Origin: Clostridiales bacterium
GTDB lineage: Bacteria; Bacillota; Clostridia; Lachnospirales; Lachnospiraceae
Direction of reading: 5' to 3'
Length of the DNA stretch: 64,000 bases
Assembly (NCBI GenBank): GCA_018374355.1
Contig: JAHAFI010000004.1
Span: 76,300-140,299, forward strand
A program made the translations under genes and the position numbers. Below the pieces are notes generated by a model, which saw only the letters and a program-made list of their open reading frames with translations, made no database searches and had not been told where the DNA came from. This document shows, one piece after another, positions 26,040-34,680 of this stretch; position 1 is the first letter of the stretch; the number at the start of each line of letters is the position of its first letter.

Positions 26040-27038
26040 ATGAAATTTAGAAAATTTTTTCTGCAGCGTGTACTCGCGTGGGCACTGACGATCTGGATTG
26101 GTGTTACCTTTATCTTTTTTATCCCGCGTATGTTTCCGTCTGATCCTGTTGAGAACATGATTGCACAGATACAGTCACGTTCCGGTAACATGGATCCGGC
26201 TGAGATGGAAGCGCTTCGTCAGCAGCTTCGTGTACAGTTCGGTCTTGAAGGATCGCTGCTGGAACAGTATGGGTCTTTTTTGAAAAACGGCCTGCTTCGT
26301 TTTGATTTTGGTCCGTCTCTGATGAGTTATCCGGAACCTGTAGGTAACATTATCGGACGGTATCTTCCATATACTTTGATTTTGTCACTGACGTCCACGT
26401 TCATTGCATGGGTGGTCGGTAACCTGATAGGTCTGCTGGCAGGATTCCGAAAAAATAAGACATCGTCGAAGATATTAGAGGGCATCGCCATCTTTATCTA
26501 CCCGATTCCATACTTCTTGGTAGCCTTGGTGCTGCAGATCGTTTTTGCGTACATACTGAAATGGTTCCCGCTTCAGGCTGTTATCAAGACAGCAGGCGGT
26601 TTTGGTCCATGGTTTAGTTCTCTTATGAAAGCATCCGTACTTCCGGGAATTTCCCTGCTTCTTCTTGGAACAGGTTGGTGGATCATCTCCATGAAATCTC
26701 TGGCAAGTACCACAGCGGAAGAGGATTACGTTCGTTACGCTCGTTTCCGCGGACTTTCCGAGTTTGCCATTGGTAAGAATTACGTGCTTCGTAACTCCAT
26801 CCTGACACAGATCACAGCTCTTGCTATGAGCTTAGGCGGCGTTTTCGGCGGTTCTATTATGACAGAAATCATTTTCGGATATCCCGGTGTGGGAACATTG
26901 ATTCAGGGTGCGATCCTTCAGTCGGATTATAATATGATCCTTGGATGTATTACGATTTCGATTGTAGCGATTTCCACAGCAACATTGATTGTTGACCTGA
27001 TCTATCCGTTTATTGATCCGCGAATCCGGTACGGCTGA
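26040..27038 (+). CDS. ABC importer permease, DppB/OppB type
   Basis: A 332-aa inner-membrane permease. ATG 26040 is placed 8 bp after AAAGGAG (26025-26031); the in-frame GTG at 26031 overlaps that site and is rejected. About six transmembrane helices with an N-terminal segment RVLAWALTIWIGVTFIFFIPRMFP typical of OppB, and the EAA loop (EEDYVRYARFRGLSEFAIGKNYVLRNS) that docks on the ATPases. It forms a heterodimer with the next permease. Substrate follows the binding protein (probably oligosaccharide). Confidence 0.93.
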   Translation: MKFRKFFLQRVLAWALTIWIGVTFIFFIPRMFPSDPVENMIAQIQSRSGNMDPAEMEALRQQLRVQFGLEGSLLEQYGSFLKNGLLRFDFGPSLMSYPEPVGNIIGRYLPYTLILSLTSTFIAWVVGNLIGLLAGFRKNKTSSKILEGIAIFIYPIPYFLVALVLQIVFAYILKWFPLQAVIKTAGGFGPWFSSLMKASVLPGISLLLLGTGWWIISMKSLASTTAEEDYVRYARFRGLSEFAIGKNYVLRNSILTQITALAMSLGGVFGGSIMTEIIFGYPGVGTLIQGAILQSDYNMILGCITISIVAISTATLIVDLIYPFIDPRIRYG

Positions 27039-27056
27039 TAAGAGGGAGGGATAGAT

Positions 27057-27893
27057 ATGAAAAAATTTTGGAAAGCGGCAAATTTCCGCCTGAAAGCTGG
27101 GTTAATCATTACCTGCTTTTTCATGATTATTGGATTTGTTGTATATTTTATTCCACATCAGGATCCGTTCACATTTAATACATATCCCAACAATTTGGGA
27201 GCATCCGGAGACCACTGGCTGGGTACTACCAGCATGGGACAGGATGTTTTATGGCTGCTGATTGAGGCGATTCACAATTCACTGCTGATTGGTCTCATTG
27301 TTGCTACCATCGGTACTGTTGTGGGTGTTCTGGTTGGTCTGCTTGCAGGTTTTGCAGGCGGCGCATTGGATCGTGTACTTATGGTTATTACCGATACTTT
27401 CGTAGTAATTCCGTCTCTGCCGATCCTGATCATGATGACCTCCCTGATGAAGGGCGGTTCTACCATTATTGTCATGGCTCTTGTACTTGCACTGTTTGCA
27501 TGGGCATGGCCGAGCCGTCAGATTCGTTCTATGGCGCTGACAATCAAAGAACGTGACTTTATTCACACAGCCCGTTTCTCGGGTGAAAGTACCATGCAGA
27601 TTGTTGTGACAGAAATTCTTCCGTTCGCACTTTCATGGTCTCTTTCTAACTTTATGAACGCTACTCTTTCTGCAATCGGTTCTGAATCCAGTTTGGCCGT
27701 GCTTGGATTGTCTCCGGGTAACCTGGTTTCTCTGGGTAACATGATTCAGTGGGCAAGAGGCTACAATGCCGTTCTTGCAAAGAGATGGCTCTGGATCGGT
27801 TCTCCGATCGTTGCAACCGTTATTTTGTTTGTTGGCCTGTTCATGCTGATTACAGGCTACAATGATTATCAGGCTAAGAAGAGAGGCAGGTGA
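27057..27893 (+). CDS. ABC importer permease, DppC/OppC type
   Basis: A 278-aa inner-membrane permease, slightly short for OppC. Signature DHWLGTTSMGQDVLWLLIEAI near residues 45-65, then five or six helices and the EAA loop TIKERDFIHTARFSGESTMQIV. Nineteen bp after the OppB-type gene with a GGGAGGG ribosome site, and 6 bp before the first ATPase. Partner of the previous permease. Confidence 0.93.
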   Translation: MKKFWKAANFRLKAGLIITCFFMIIGFVVYFIPHQDPFTFNTYPNNLGASGDHWLGTTSMGQDVLWLLIEAIHNSLLIGLIVATIGTVVGVLVGLLAGFAGGALDRVLMVITDTFVVIPSLPILIMMTSLMKGGSTIIVMALVLALFAWAWPSRQIRSMALTIKERDFIHTARFSGESTMQIVVTEILPFALSWSLSNFMNATLSAIGSESSLAVLGLSPGNLVSLGNMIQWARGYNAVLAKRWLWIGSPIVATVILFVGLFMLITGYNDYQAKKRGR

Positions 27894-27899
27894 TAGAAT

Positions 27900-28868
27900 A
27901 TGCTGAAAATCGAGAATTTATCTACCTCGTATAAAACCATAGATGGTGATGTTCATGTGCTCAATGACATTAACTTTGAGATTCATGATGATGAGATCTT
28001 CGGCATTGCAGGAGAATCCGGATGCGGAAAAACCACCCTGCTGAATACTCTTTATGATATTATCGAGTACCCACTGGTAATCGATAAAGGGCGTGTGGTT
28101 CTGGAAGGAGAAAAAAATGGACAGAAATACTCCTATGAATCCGGTCAGATCCGCAAAACCTGGTGGAATAATATCGCTTACGTGCCGCAGGCAGCGCAGA
28201 GTGTATTAAACCCCATCGTTCGTTTGAAAACACAGTTTATTGATTCTATTCCTAAGGAAGACAGAAAAAATGAGAAACCGGAACAGACTCTGAAAAGGGT
28301 AGCAGATTATCTGAAAGAGCTGAATCTGTCACCAGATGTACTGGAGTCCTATCCGTTCCAGCTTTCCGGTGGAATGAGACAGAGAGCAATCATCGCTCTT
28401 GCAACCTTTATGTCTCCCAATGTTGTGCTTGCCGATGAGCCGACAACAGCGCTGGACGTAGTTGTTCAGAAAGGTATCCTGATGATGCTGATGCGTCTGC
28501 AGAAGCAGCTCAAAAATACCATGATTATTGTCAGCCACGATATGGGTGTACACTATCAGATTACAGACCGTATGGCGATCATGTATTCCGGAAGTGTAGC
28601 AGAGCTTGGTAAGACAGAAGATATCTTTAATGATCCGATTCATCCGTACACAAAGATGCTGGTAGATGCACTTCCGCGTGTAGGTGAGGATATTCAGCGT
28701 GTGGGTATTGCAGGCCGTCCTCCGGCACTGAAAAATCCGCCGCCGGGATGTCGTTTTGCACCTCGTTGCCCTCATGCAACAGATCGGTGCCGCAGTGAAG
28801 TGCCGAAATTCCGTGAAATCAGACCCGGCCGCTTTGCTGCCTGCCATTTATTGAAGGAGGAGGTGTAG
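27900..28868 (+). CDS. ABC importer ATPase, DppD/OppD type
   Basis: A 322-aa nucleotide-binding protein. Walker A GESGCGKTT (about 37-45), Q-loop IAYVPQAAQSVLNP, signature LSGGMRQRA, Walker B VVLADEPTTALD, H-loop IIVSHDMG. The C-terminal oligopeptide-family extension has Cys residues GCRFAPRCPHATDRCRSE that usually hold a small Fe-S or metal site in DppD/OppD proteins. Energises the permease pair. Confidence 0.95.
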   Translation: MLKIENLSTSYKTIDGDVHVLNDINFEIHDDEIFGIAGESGCGKTTLLNTLYDIIEYPLVIDKGRVVLEGEKNGQKYSYESGQIRKTWWNNIAYVPQAAQSVLNPIVRLKTQFIDSIPKEDRKNEKPEQTLKRVADYLKELNLSPDVLESYPFQLSGGMRQRAIIALATFMSPNVVLADEPTTALDVVVQKGILMMLMRLQKQLKNTMIIVSHDMGVHYQITDRMAIMYSGSVAELGKTEDIFNDPIHPYTKMLVDALPRVGEDIQRVGIAGRPPALKNPPPGCRFAPRCPHATDRCRSEVPKFREIRPGRFAACHLLKEEV

Positions 28869-28872
28869 ACGA

Positions 28873-29853
28873 ATGGGTGAAAAATTGTTGGAAATAAAGG
28901 GTGTCAGTAAGATTTTCCGTGTAGGCGGTATGCTTCGAGGAAAAAAACTGGTAGCCGTTGATGATGTATCCCTGTCTATTGACAGCGATAAACCCGTTAT
29001 TTTATCTGTTGTAGGAGAGTCCGGATGTGGAAAATCTACATTATGTAAGATGGTTCTTCGTCTGCACAATGCAGACATGGGTGAAATCATTCTGGATGGT
29101 AAATCCTATGCTGATAAGAAAAGCTATGATGAGAAACAGTTTAAACTGGACGTACAGCCTATTTTCCAGAACCCCTATGAATCTTTCTCAGCAAGAAAGA
29201 CCGTAGATACCTACCTGTATAATACAGCTCTCCGCCTTGGTATTGCAAAGAACAGGGCAGAAGCAGACAAGGTAGTGGATGAGGCGCTGAAAAGTGTTGG
29301 ACTGTCCCTGCAGGTTGTAAAGGGAAAATATTCCACACAGTTTTCCGGTGGTGAGCTGCAGCGAGTTTCTATCGCCCGCGCACTGATTACCCGTCCGAAA
29401 CTGATCATCGCCGATGAACCTGTTGCAGCGATTGATGCATCCATGAAGATGAATATTGTCAATCTCTTCAAGGAACTGAGGGATAAATACAAAATTTCCT
29501 TTATTTATATTACTCATGACCTTTCTACCGCTTACTATGTATCAGACTACATTGCTACACTTTATCGTGGCTGTCTGATCGAGTATGGTCCGGCGAAAGA
29601 GATCATGGATAACCCGGCACATCCGTACACAGAACTTCTGATGAGCTCTGTGCCGCGTGTAGGCGATAAGTGGGATAAAGAGATTGCCATGCCGGATATG
29701 GAAGGAAAAGAATATGCAGTGCAGTACTGTAAATTCGCTCCCCGTTGTCCTTATGCAACAGATGAATGCCGCCAGAAACGCCCGGATGCAGTTCAGATGG
29801 GCGGAGAACGTATGGTGCTTTGCTGCCATCCGCTGACGGAAAAGAAGAAATAA
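28873..29853 (+). CDS. ABC importer ATPase, DppF/OppF type
   Basis: A 326-aa second ATPase of the importer. Walker A GESGCGKST, signature FSGGELQRVS, Walker B LIIADEPVAAID, H-loop IYITHDLS, and the Cys-rich tail CKFAPRCPYATDECRQ. It begins 4 bp after the preceding stop and ends the operon; a strong terminator follows. Confidence 0.95.
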   Translation: MGEKLLEIKGVSKIFRVGGMLRGKKLVAVDDVSLSIDSDKPVILSVVGESGCGKSTLCKMVLRLHNADMGEIILDGKSYADKKSYDEKQFKLDVQPIFQNPYESFSARKTVDTYLYNTALRLGIAKNRAEADKVVDEALKSVGLSLQVVKGKYSTQFSGGELQRVSIARALITRPKLIIADEPVAAIDASMKMNIVNLFKELRDKYKISFIYITHDLSTAYYVSDYIATLYRGCLIEYGPAKEIMDNPAHPYTELLMSSVPRVGDKWDKEIAMPDMEGKEYAVQYCKFAPRCPYATDECRQKRPDAVQMGGERMVLCCHPLTEKKK

Positions 29854-29866
29854 CAGAATAAAAATG

Positions 29867-29914
29867 GAGCCGCTGGAGAGTAGAGGGAATCTACGGGGCA
29901 GCGGCTCTTTTTTT
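29867..29914 (+). terminator. rho-independent terminator of the ABC importer operon
   Basis: GAGCCGCTG (29867-29875) pairs with CAGCGGCTC (29899-29907), followed by seven T. Confidence 0.9.
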
Positions 29915-29936
29915 GATTAGTAAAGTTTCCGATTCT

Positions 29937-30083
29937 TCATTCTTCTGTAAAGTTGGATTCTGCATAGAAAAAATCTTCCTGTCCTTGAATCACAATAGCT
30001 AAGGATTTTTTATTATATTCCCCATAGGGTACAAAAATAGCCAGTCTCTGATGATTAGTCAGTAACTGGCTATGTAAGGTCAT
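29937..30083 (-). CDS. short 48-codon ORF or gene remnant after fic
   Basis: An open frame of 48 codons on the minus strand begins 13 bp after the fic stop. The protein would run RLAIFVPYGEYNKKSLAIV and end YAESNFTEE. No Shine-Dalgarno precedes its ATG, so it is either poorly translated or the 3' remnant of a longer gene. Codon composition looks coding rather than random. I do not recognise the family. A small fic partner is possible but unproven. Confidence 0.35.
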   Translation of the reverse strand: MTLHSQLLTNHQRLAIFVPYGEYNKKSLAIVIQGQEDFFYAESNFTEE

Positions 30084-30096
30084 ATTCAATTATTGT

Positions 30097-31137
30097 TTAA
30101 GGACGGACATATCCAGTGGAAGGACCAGCACCAACTTTGGCAATATACCCACTCTTAACAAGCTCGGTCAGGGTTCTTTCCACTGTAACCTTGCTTATAT
30201 CAGGACAAAGCTCCATGATTTCTTTCTTTGTAATCTTGCCAACTTTTTGGTCGATTACGGCTTTAATTCTGTCTGGCTTAGACAGAGAATGATATTTCAG
30301 GTGTTCCACCCGGCTCTCGAACTCATGATATGCCTTCAGCATGATACCCAGATAATACTTCACAAAAGGTTCGTAAGTATTTGCTTCCTCATGCCATCCG
30401 GCAGAACTTGCTTGCAATGCTTCGTAATAGGTTTCCTTTGTTTTTTCAATCAGCATTTCCATACTGACATATTTACCGACAATATAACCGGCTTTATAAA
30501 AGAGGAGGAGCGTTAGCAAACGGCTCATGCGACCATTGCCATCATTAAAAGGATGGATACACAGGAAGTCCAGAATAAATATAGGAATCAGAATCAGCTT
30601 ATCCATTTGACCTGCTTCCCACGCCTCCAGAAAACTGGCGCATAATTCGTCTACAGCTTCTGCTGTCTGGAAAGCAGGGATCGGAATAAATCTTGCTTTC
30701 TGATGACCTTCCGAGTCTGTTTCTGCGATAACATTATCTGAGTTTTTATAATTGCCGCCGGAACCAGCATAGGAATAAAGATCGCGGTGCAGCTGCAAAA
30801 TAATGTTCGGTCTCGGACTGATATACTCATAGCTCTCATGGATGGCCGCCAGAACTTCGCGGTAACCGGCGATTTCCTGTTCAGAGCGATTGCGGGGTTC
30901 CGCTTTTTGACTGACCAATTCTTCCAGACGTTTATCACTGGTATAAATACCCTCGATTCGGTTAGATGCTCCTGTACTTTGAATCAAAGCGACTTCCAAA
31001 AGTGTTTTCAGTTCATCGATATTGGCTTCCAGAAAAAGATCCTGTTTTCCTTTGTACTCGTGAATGCTTCCGATCATCTGAACGATTTCCGGTGTCAGCA
31101 GCTTTTCGGGAGCTTTCTTATAATCAAAATATCTCAT
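30097..31137 (-). CDS. Fic-family AMP-transferase with C-terminal winged helix
   Basis: A 346-aa protein with the full Fic active-site motif HPFNDGNGR (195-203), so AMPylation or another nucleotide/phosphate transfer is expected. A self-inhibitory motif SNRIEG ([S/T]xxxE[G/N], 58-63) lies N-terminal, a class II arrangement that keeps the enzyme off without a separate antitoxin. The C-terminus (about 285-346) is a winged helix (KAVIDQKVGKITKKEIMEL, then VTVERTLTELVKSGYI), as in many Fic/DUF4172-like proteins, so it may bind DNA. The ribosome site AAGGAG sits within an array of four inverted 13-14-bp repeats (31143-31219), suggesting tight self-control. Confidence 0.92.
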   Translation of the reverse strand: MRYFDYKKAPEKLLTPEIVQMIGSIHEYKGKQDLFLEANIDELKTLLEVALIQSTGASNRIEGIYTSDKRLEELVSQKAEPRNRSEQEIAGYREVLAAIHESYEYISPRPNIILQLHRDLYSYAGSGGNYKNSDNVIAETDSEGHQKARFIPIPAFQTAEAVDELCASFLEAWEAGQMDKLILIPIFILDFLCIHPFNDGNGRMSRLLTLLLFYKAGYIVGKYVSMEMLIEKTKETYYEALQASSAGWHEEANTYEPFVKYYLGIMLKAYHEFESRVEHLKYHSLSKPDRIKAVIDQKVGKITKKEIMELCPDISKVTVERTLTELVKSGYIAKVGAGPSTGYVRP

Positions 31138-31142
31138 CAGAT

Positions 31143-31219
31143 AATCTCCTTCATTTCAGAATTATCTCCATCATTTTACCACCAAATGAAGGAGATTTCA
31201 ATGAGCATGATGGAGATAA
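31143..31219. promoter_or_regulatory. interleaved inverted repeats over the fic start
   Basis: AATCTCCTTCATTT (31143-31156) is perfectly inverted at 31184-31197, and TTATCTCCATCAT (31162-31174) is perfectly inverted at 31207-31219, in the order A-B-A'-B'. A and B share the consensus ATCTCC(T/A)TCAT. In the fic mRNA the last arm contains the AAGGAG ribosome site. It can therefore be a four-half-site operator or an RNA switch with competing hairpins. Confidence 0.8.
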
Positions 31220-31432
31220 AACTACCATCAATCCTATTCTGCCGCTTAATCAACCATACAATCCACTTAAAAAATGCAAAATTTGTCATGAAACCATTGA
31301 TTTTATAGGATTTTTTGGGACTTTTCAGATATTCCTTAATAAAGAAATCTGTTGCGTGCTTTGCGTGTGATGAAAACTTACGTATAAAGTGCATAATTTG
31401 ACCATAGAATTCTTGTAAAAAATGTAAGAATA

Positions 31433-31438
31433 TATAAT
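31433..31438 (+). promoter_or_regulatory. possible -10 element upstream of the iolB-like gene
   Basis: A perfect TATAAT with no good -35 at 16-18 bp (TTGTAA lies 14 bp away). The 464-bp gap between fic and the iolB-like gene (31138-31601) otherwise holds the fic repeats and a GCGTGC/GCACGC dyad at 31512-31535, and no gene I can support. Confidence 0.3.
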
Positions 31439-31601
31439 GGATTCCTTAAAAATCTTGCAAAATGAACCGCAAATATGGTATGCTGAAACCAGCAGAAAAG
31501 GGCACAGAATAGCGTGCGAAATTCAAAAAGCACGCATTGTACCCAGCGTAAAAGAGACAGATTCTTTTACGAAAAAATTTTTTCAGGTGGAGGAAAAGAA
31601 G

Positions 31602-32387
31602 ATGGGAAAAGTATTCGGATATCCGGAATTTGATGCAAATGGAGAACAGATTCTGACAACGTATGACAATGAGTACAAAGAGATGCTGATGGACATCCGC
31701 GTGTACCGGATGAAAGCAGGGGATGTGAAAACTTTCTGCAAAGAAGGTGAAGAGACAGCCGTTCTCCTTCTGTCCGGTGATGTAGTATTCAGATTTGAAG
31801 GACAGGAAAAGGAAGTGACCAGAAAAGATGTATTTACAGAGGGACCATGGGCTGTTCATGTGAGTACAAAGACAGAGGTGAGTGTGGAAGCCAAAGCGGA
31901 TTCTGAGATTCTGGTACAGTCCACCCATAACGATACAGAGTTCACAGGAAAACTGTACGCTCCGGAAGATGCACCTTGGGGATATTCCTGCGTAGGTAAA
32001 TTCGGAAATGTGGCAAAGAGAAGAGTCAATACGATTATTGACCATGATATCGCGCCATGGTCCAATATGGTTCTGGGTGAAGTGATGAATGACAGAGGAA
32101 ACTGGTCCGGATACCTGCCGCACAGACATCCCCAGCCGGAGACCTACTATTTCAAATTTGACCGTCCGGAAGGATTTGGCGCAAGCTTTGTGGGTGATCA
32201 GGTATTCAAAAGTACAGACGGAAGCTTTTCTGCGATTCCGGGAGGAGAACTGCATCCGCAGGCCGTTGCCCCGGGATTTCAGATGTATACCTGCTGGATG
32301 ATTCGTCATCTGAATGGGAATCCATGGCTGCAGACGGATCGATGTGAAGATGAGCGGTATGTATGGATGCATGATGCGGAATTTTAA
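31602..32387 (+). CDS. IolB/KduI-family sugar-acid isomerase
   Basis: A 261-aa double cupin. ATG 31602 follows GTGGAGGAAAAG and gives a normal IolB length; the longer frame is rejected. Diagnostic region: GNWSGYLPHRH, then ETYYFKFDRPEGFG and IPGGELHPQAVAPGF, with the His/Glu metal ligands of 5-deoxy-glucuronate isomerase (IolB) retained. The other inositol genes (iolC, iolD, iolE) are absent. Its operon has an oxidoreductase and a TIM-barrel isomerase, so it may act on a different keto- or uronic-type sugar. Confidence 0.85.
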   Translation: MGKVFGYPEFDANGEQILTTYDNEYKEMLMDIRVYRMKAGDVKTFCKEGEETAVLLLSGDVVFRFEGQEKEVTRKDVFTEGPWAVHVSTKTEVSVEAKADSEILVQSTHNDTEFTGKLYAPEDAPWGYSCVGKFGNVAKRRVNTIIDHDIAPWSNMVLGEVMNDRGNWSGYLPHRHPQPETYYFKFDRPEGFGASFVGDQVFKSTDGSFSAIPGGELHPQAVAPGFQMYTCWMIRHLNGNPWLQTDRCEDERYVWMHDAEF

Positions 32388-32411
32388 GGGAGACAGAAAG
32401 GTAGAAAGAAC

Positions 32412-33665
32412 ATGAAACAGGTAACAGCGATTTTGGCGGGAGCAGGACAGAGAGGCAGACGGGCGTACGCCTCCTATGCGCTGGACTATCCCAATGAATT
32501 AAAATTTGTTGCGGTGGCAGAGCCGGATAAGGAACGGCGGGAAGCATTTCAGCGGGAGCACAACATTCCGGAGGAGCATTGTTATTCCGGGTGGGAGGAG
32601 TTGCTGGAGCAGCCTAAGATGGCCGACTGCATCCTGATCTGCACGATGGACAATATGCATTATGAGCCGGTTAAAAAAGCGGCCGAAAAAGGCTATCATA
32701 TCCTGTGTGAGAAACCCATGAGCTCTTCCAGAGCGGAATTGGAGGATATGGGAAGAATCGCAAAGGAGAGTGGAAAAGTATTTTCCATCTGTCATGTGCT
32801 TCGGTATTCTCCGTTTTTCGGCGAGCTGAAACGGCTTTTGGACGGAGGAGCGGTAGGCGAACTGGTTTCCATCCAGCATATCGAGAGTGTGGGATTCTGG
32901 CATATGGCTCACAGCTTTGTCAGAGGAAACTGGAGAAACAGTGAGGAGAGCAGCAGCATGATTCTGCAGAAATGCTGCCACGATATGGATATCCTTCTCT
33001 GGCTTGTGGGAAGTCATTGCAGCAGAGTATCCAGCTTCGGAAGCCTTACTCATTTTAAAGAAGAAAATGCACCGGAAAATGCACCCCTTCGCTGTATGGA
33101 TGGCTGTTCCCACAGGGACGAATGTCCGTATTTTGCACCCCGCTTCTATCTGGAGCATAAACATGGCGGCGGATTTGCAAAGGCTTTGACACTGGATACC
33201 AGCAGAGAGGGAATTTTGAAGGCTCTGAAGGAAGGTCCTTACGGACGCTGCGTATATCACTGCGACAACAACGTGGTGGATCATCAGGTAATCAATCTGG
33301 AATTTGAAAACGGTGTGACTGCCAACATGACTATGTGTGCGTTCACCAATGAGATGGAACGCGTGATCAATCTGATGGGAACCCGCGGACAGATTCGTGG
33401 AAATATGGAAGAAAATTATATCGAAGTCATGGATTTTGTTACCGGACATCGTTATCGGATCGATGTGGCGGTTCCGGAATCCGGTCACAGCGGAAGTGAT
33501 TCCAGACTGATGAAAGAATTTACGGCGCTGGTGGCTGCAGACGGAAAAGGTGAAAGTCTCAGCAACGCTGCGGAAGCAGTGGAAAGTCATATCATTGCGC
33601 TGGCAGCAGAAGAAAGCAGACTGAAAAACGGTGAAGTGATTCAGCTTAAAAAAATGGACAGGTAA
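32412..33665 (+). CDS. Gfo/Idh/MocA-family oxidoreductase
   Basis: A 417-aa NAD(P)-dependent sugar/inositol dehydrogenase-like protein. Rossmann start AILAGAGQRGRRAYASYA, AEPDKERREAF loop, and CEKPMSSSRAELEDM with the usual catalytic Lys of the EKP motif. In the C-terminal domain there is a Cys cluster CMDGCSHRDEC (near 230) and MILQKCCHDMDILLWLVG. It likely oxidises or reduces a ring hydroxyl on a sugar or glycoside. Middle gene of a three-gene operon (24 bp after iolB-like, 10 bp before the isomerase). Confidence 0.9.
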   Translation: MKQVTAILAGAGQRGRRAYASYALDYPNELKFVAVAEPDKERREAFQREHNIPEEHCYSGWEELLEQPKMADCILICTMDNMHYEPVKKAAEKGYHILCEKPMSSSRAELEDMGRIAKESGKVFSICHVLRYSPFFGELKRLLDGGAVGELVSIQHIESVGFWHMAHSFVRGNWRNSEESSSMILQKCCHDMDILLWLVGSHCSRVSSFGSLTHFKEENAPENAPLRCMDGCSHRDECPYFAPRFYLEHKHGGGFAKALTLDTSREGILKALKEGPYGRCVYHCDNNVVDHQVINLEFENGVTANMTMCAFTNEMERVINLMGTRGQIRGNMEENYIEVMDFVTGHRYRIDVAVPESGHSGSDSRLMKEFTALVAADGKGESLSNAAEAVESHIIALAAEESRLKNGEVIQLKKMDR

Positions 33666-33675
33666 GAGGAAAAAG

Positions 33676-34575
33676 ATGAAGAGAACAGAACTTGCAATTG
33701 CGACAGATATGTTTGGAGAAAGTGAAAGACTGGAGGATCTGGAGCTGCTTCTGAAAAAGATTTCGGAAGCCGGTTTTACCCATATCCACTGGTGCCATGA
33801 GTGGGATGGGGATTATATTTATTCTCACTATGAGATGGAGCAGATTCGGGAGTGGATGGATCAATATAACCTGAAAGCAAAATCCCTCCATGCAACCAAG
33901 GGTTCCAGACGGGAGGTAACGGCAATCGAAGGCCACTACCGGAAGGATTATACCTCTGAGTGGGAGTACAATCGGAAAGCAGGTGTGGAACTGGTTAAGA
34001 ACCGGATCGATTTTGCTGCCTGCATTGGAGCGGAGGATATTGTACTGCATTTGTACGTGCCCTTTGCATCTATGGAACAGAATCCCGAGGTGAAAAAAAG
34101 CTTCTACCGTCAGGTGGAAAAGTCTATGGATGAATTGCAGCCTTACTGTCTGGAAAAGGGTGTGCGGATCTGTCTGGAAAGTTTGTTTGACATGCCGGAA
34201 GAATATATGCTGGAGCAGTGGGACTGGGTACTGGAAAAATATCCTGAGGAGTTTCTTGGCTTCTGTCTCGATACCGGTCATGTAAATCTGGTATGGCACG
34301 AAAAGCTGCCGCAGATCATCCGAAAATACGGAGAACGGATCTTTGCGGTACATCTGCATGACAACTTTGGAAAAGGAGATAACCATCTGATACCGGGTCA
34401 GGGAAATATTGACTGGAAAGAAACGATGGCGGCATTTGCAGAGTCTGCGTATGAGCTGCCGGTGCTTCTGGAAGTGAACTGTGATCGTGAGAACCCGGAG
34501 GCGTCTTTGAAAGAGGCGTATGAGGCGGGAGTGTGGCTGGATGGGCTGTATCACGAGGCTTTAAGAAAACAGTAG
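33676..34575 (+). CDS. sugar phosphate isomerase/epimerase (TIM barrel, AP-endonuclease-2 fold)
   Basis: A 299-aa xylose-isomerase-like TIM barrel. Metal-ligand positions are visible: HWCHEW, CLESLFDMPEEY, FCLDTGHVNL (D-x-G-H), AVHLHDNFG and LLEVNCD. The family contains IolE/IolI, tagatose epimerase and C-glycoside-processing enzymes. Ends the iolB-like operon before a bidirectional terminator. Substrate unknown. Confidence 0.88.
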   Translation: MKRTELAIATDMFGESERLEDLELLLKKISEAGFTHIHWCHEWDGDYIYSHYEMEQIREWMDQYNLKAKSLHATKGSRREVTAIEGHYRKDYTSEWEYNRKAGVELVKNRIDFAACIGAEDIVLHLYVPFASMEQNPEVKKSFYRQVEKSMDELQPYCLEKGVRICLESLFDMPEEYMLEQWDWVLEKYPEEFLGFCLDTGHVNLVWHEKLPQIIRKYGERIFAVHLHDNFGKGDNHLIPGQGNIDWKETMAAFAESAYELPVLLEVNCDRENPEASLKEAYEAGVWLDGLYHEALRKQ

Positions 34576-34594
34576 CGAGAATCCGCTAAAAATG

Positions 34595-34645
34595 AAAAGA
34601 GGAACGCACGAAGTCAGTGATGACTTAATCTGCGTTCCTCTTTTT
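34595..34645. terminator. bidirectional terminator between isomerase and AraC genes
   Basis: AAAAGAGGAACGCA pairs with TGCGTTCCTCTTTTT around an inner AAGTCAGTGATGACTT stem. A and T runs on both flanks serve the convergent genes. Confidence 0.85.
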
Positions 34646-34680
34646 GTGCTCTTTTCGTAACTAAGGTCAGTTACCTATTT

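Noticed and set aside
30097..31137. Fic as the toxin of a class I Fic/antitoxin pair
   Set aside because: No antitoxin gene with the inhibitory motif lies upstream; the motif SNRIEG is inside Fic itself (class II). The short downstream frame lacks it.
32499..33590. 363-codon minus-strand frame opposite the Gfo/Idh gene
   Set aside because: Shadow of the codon bias on the other strand; the plus-strand gene has clear Rossmann and EKP motifs.
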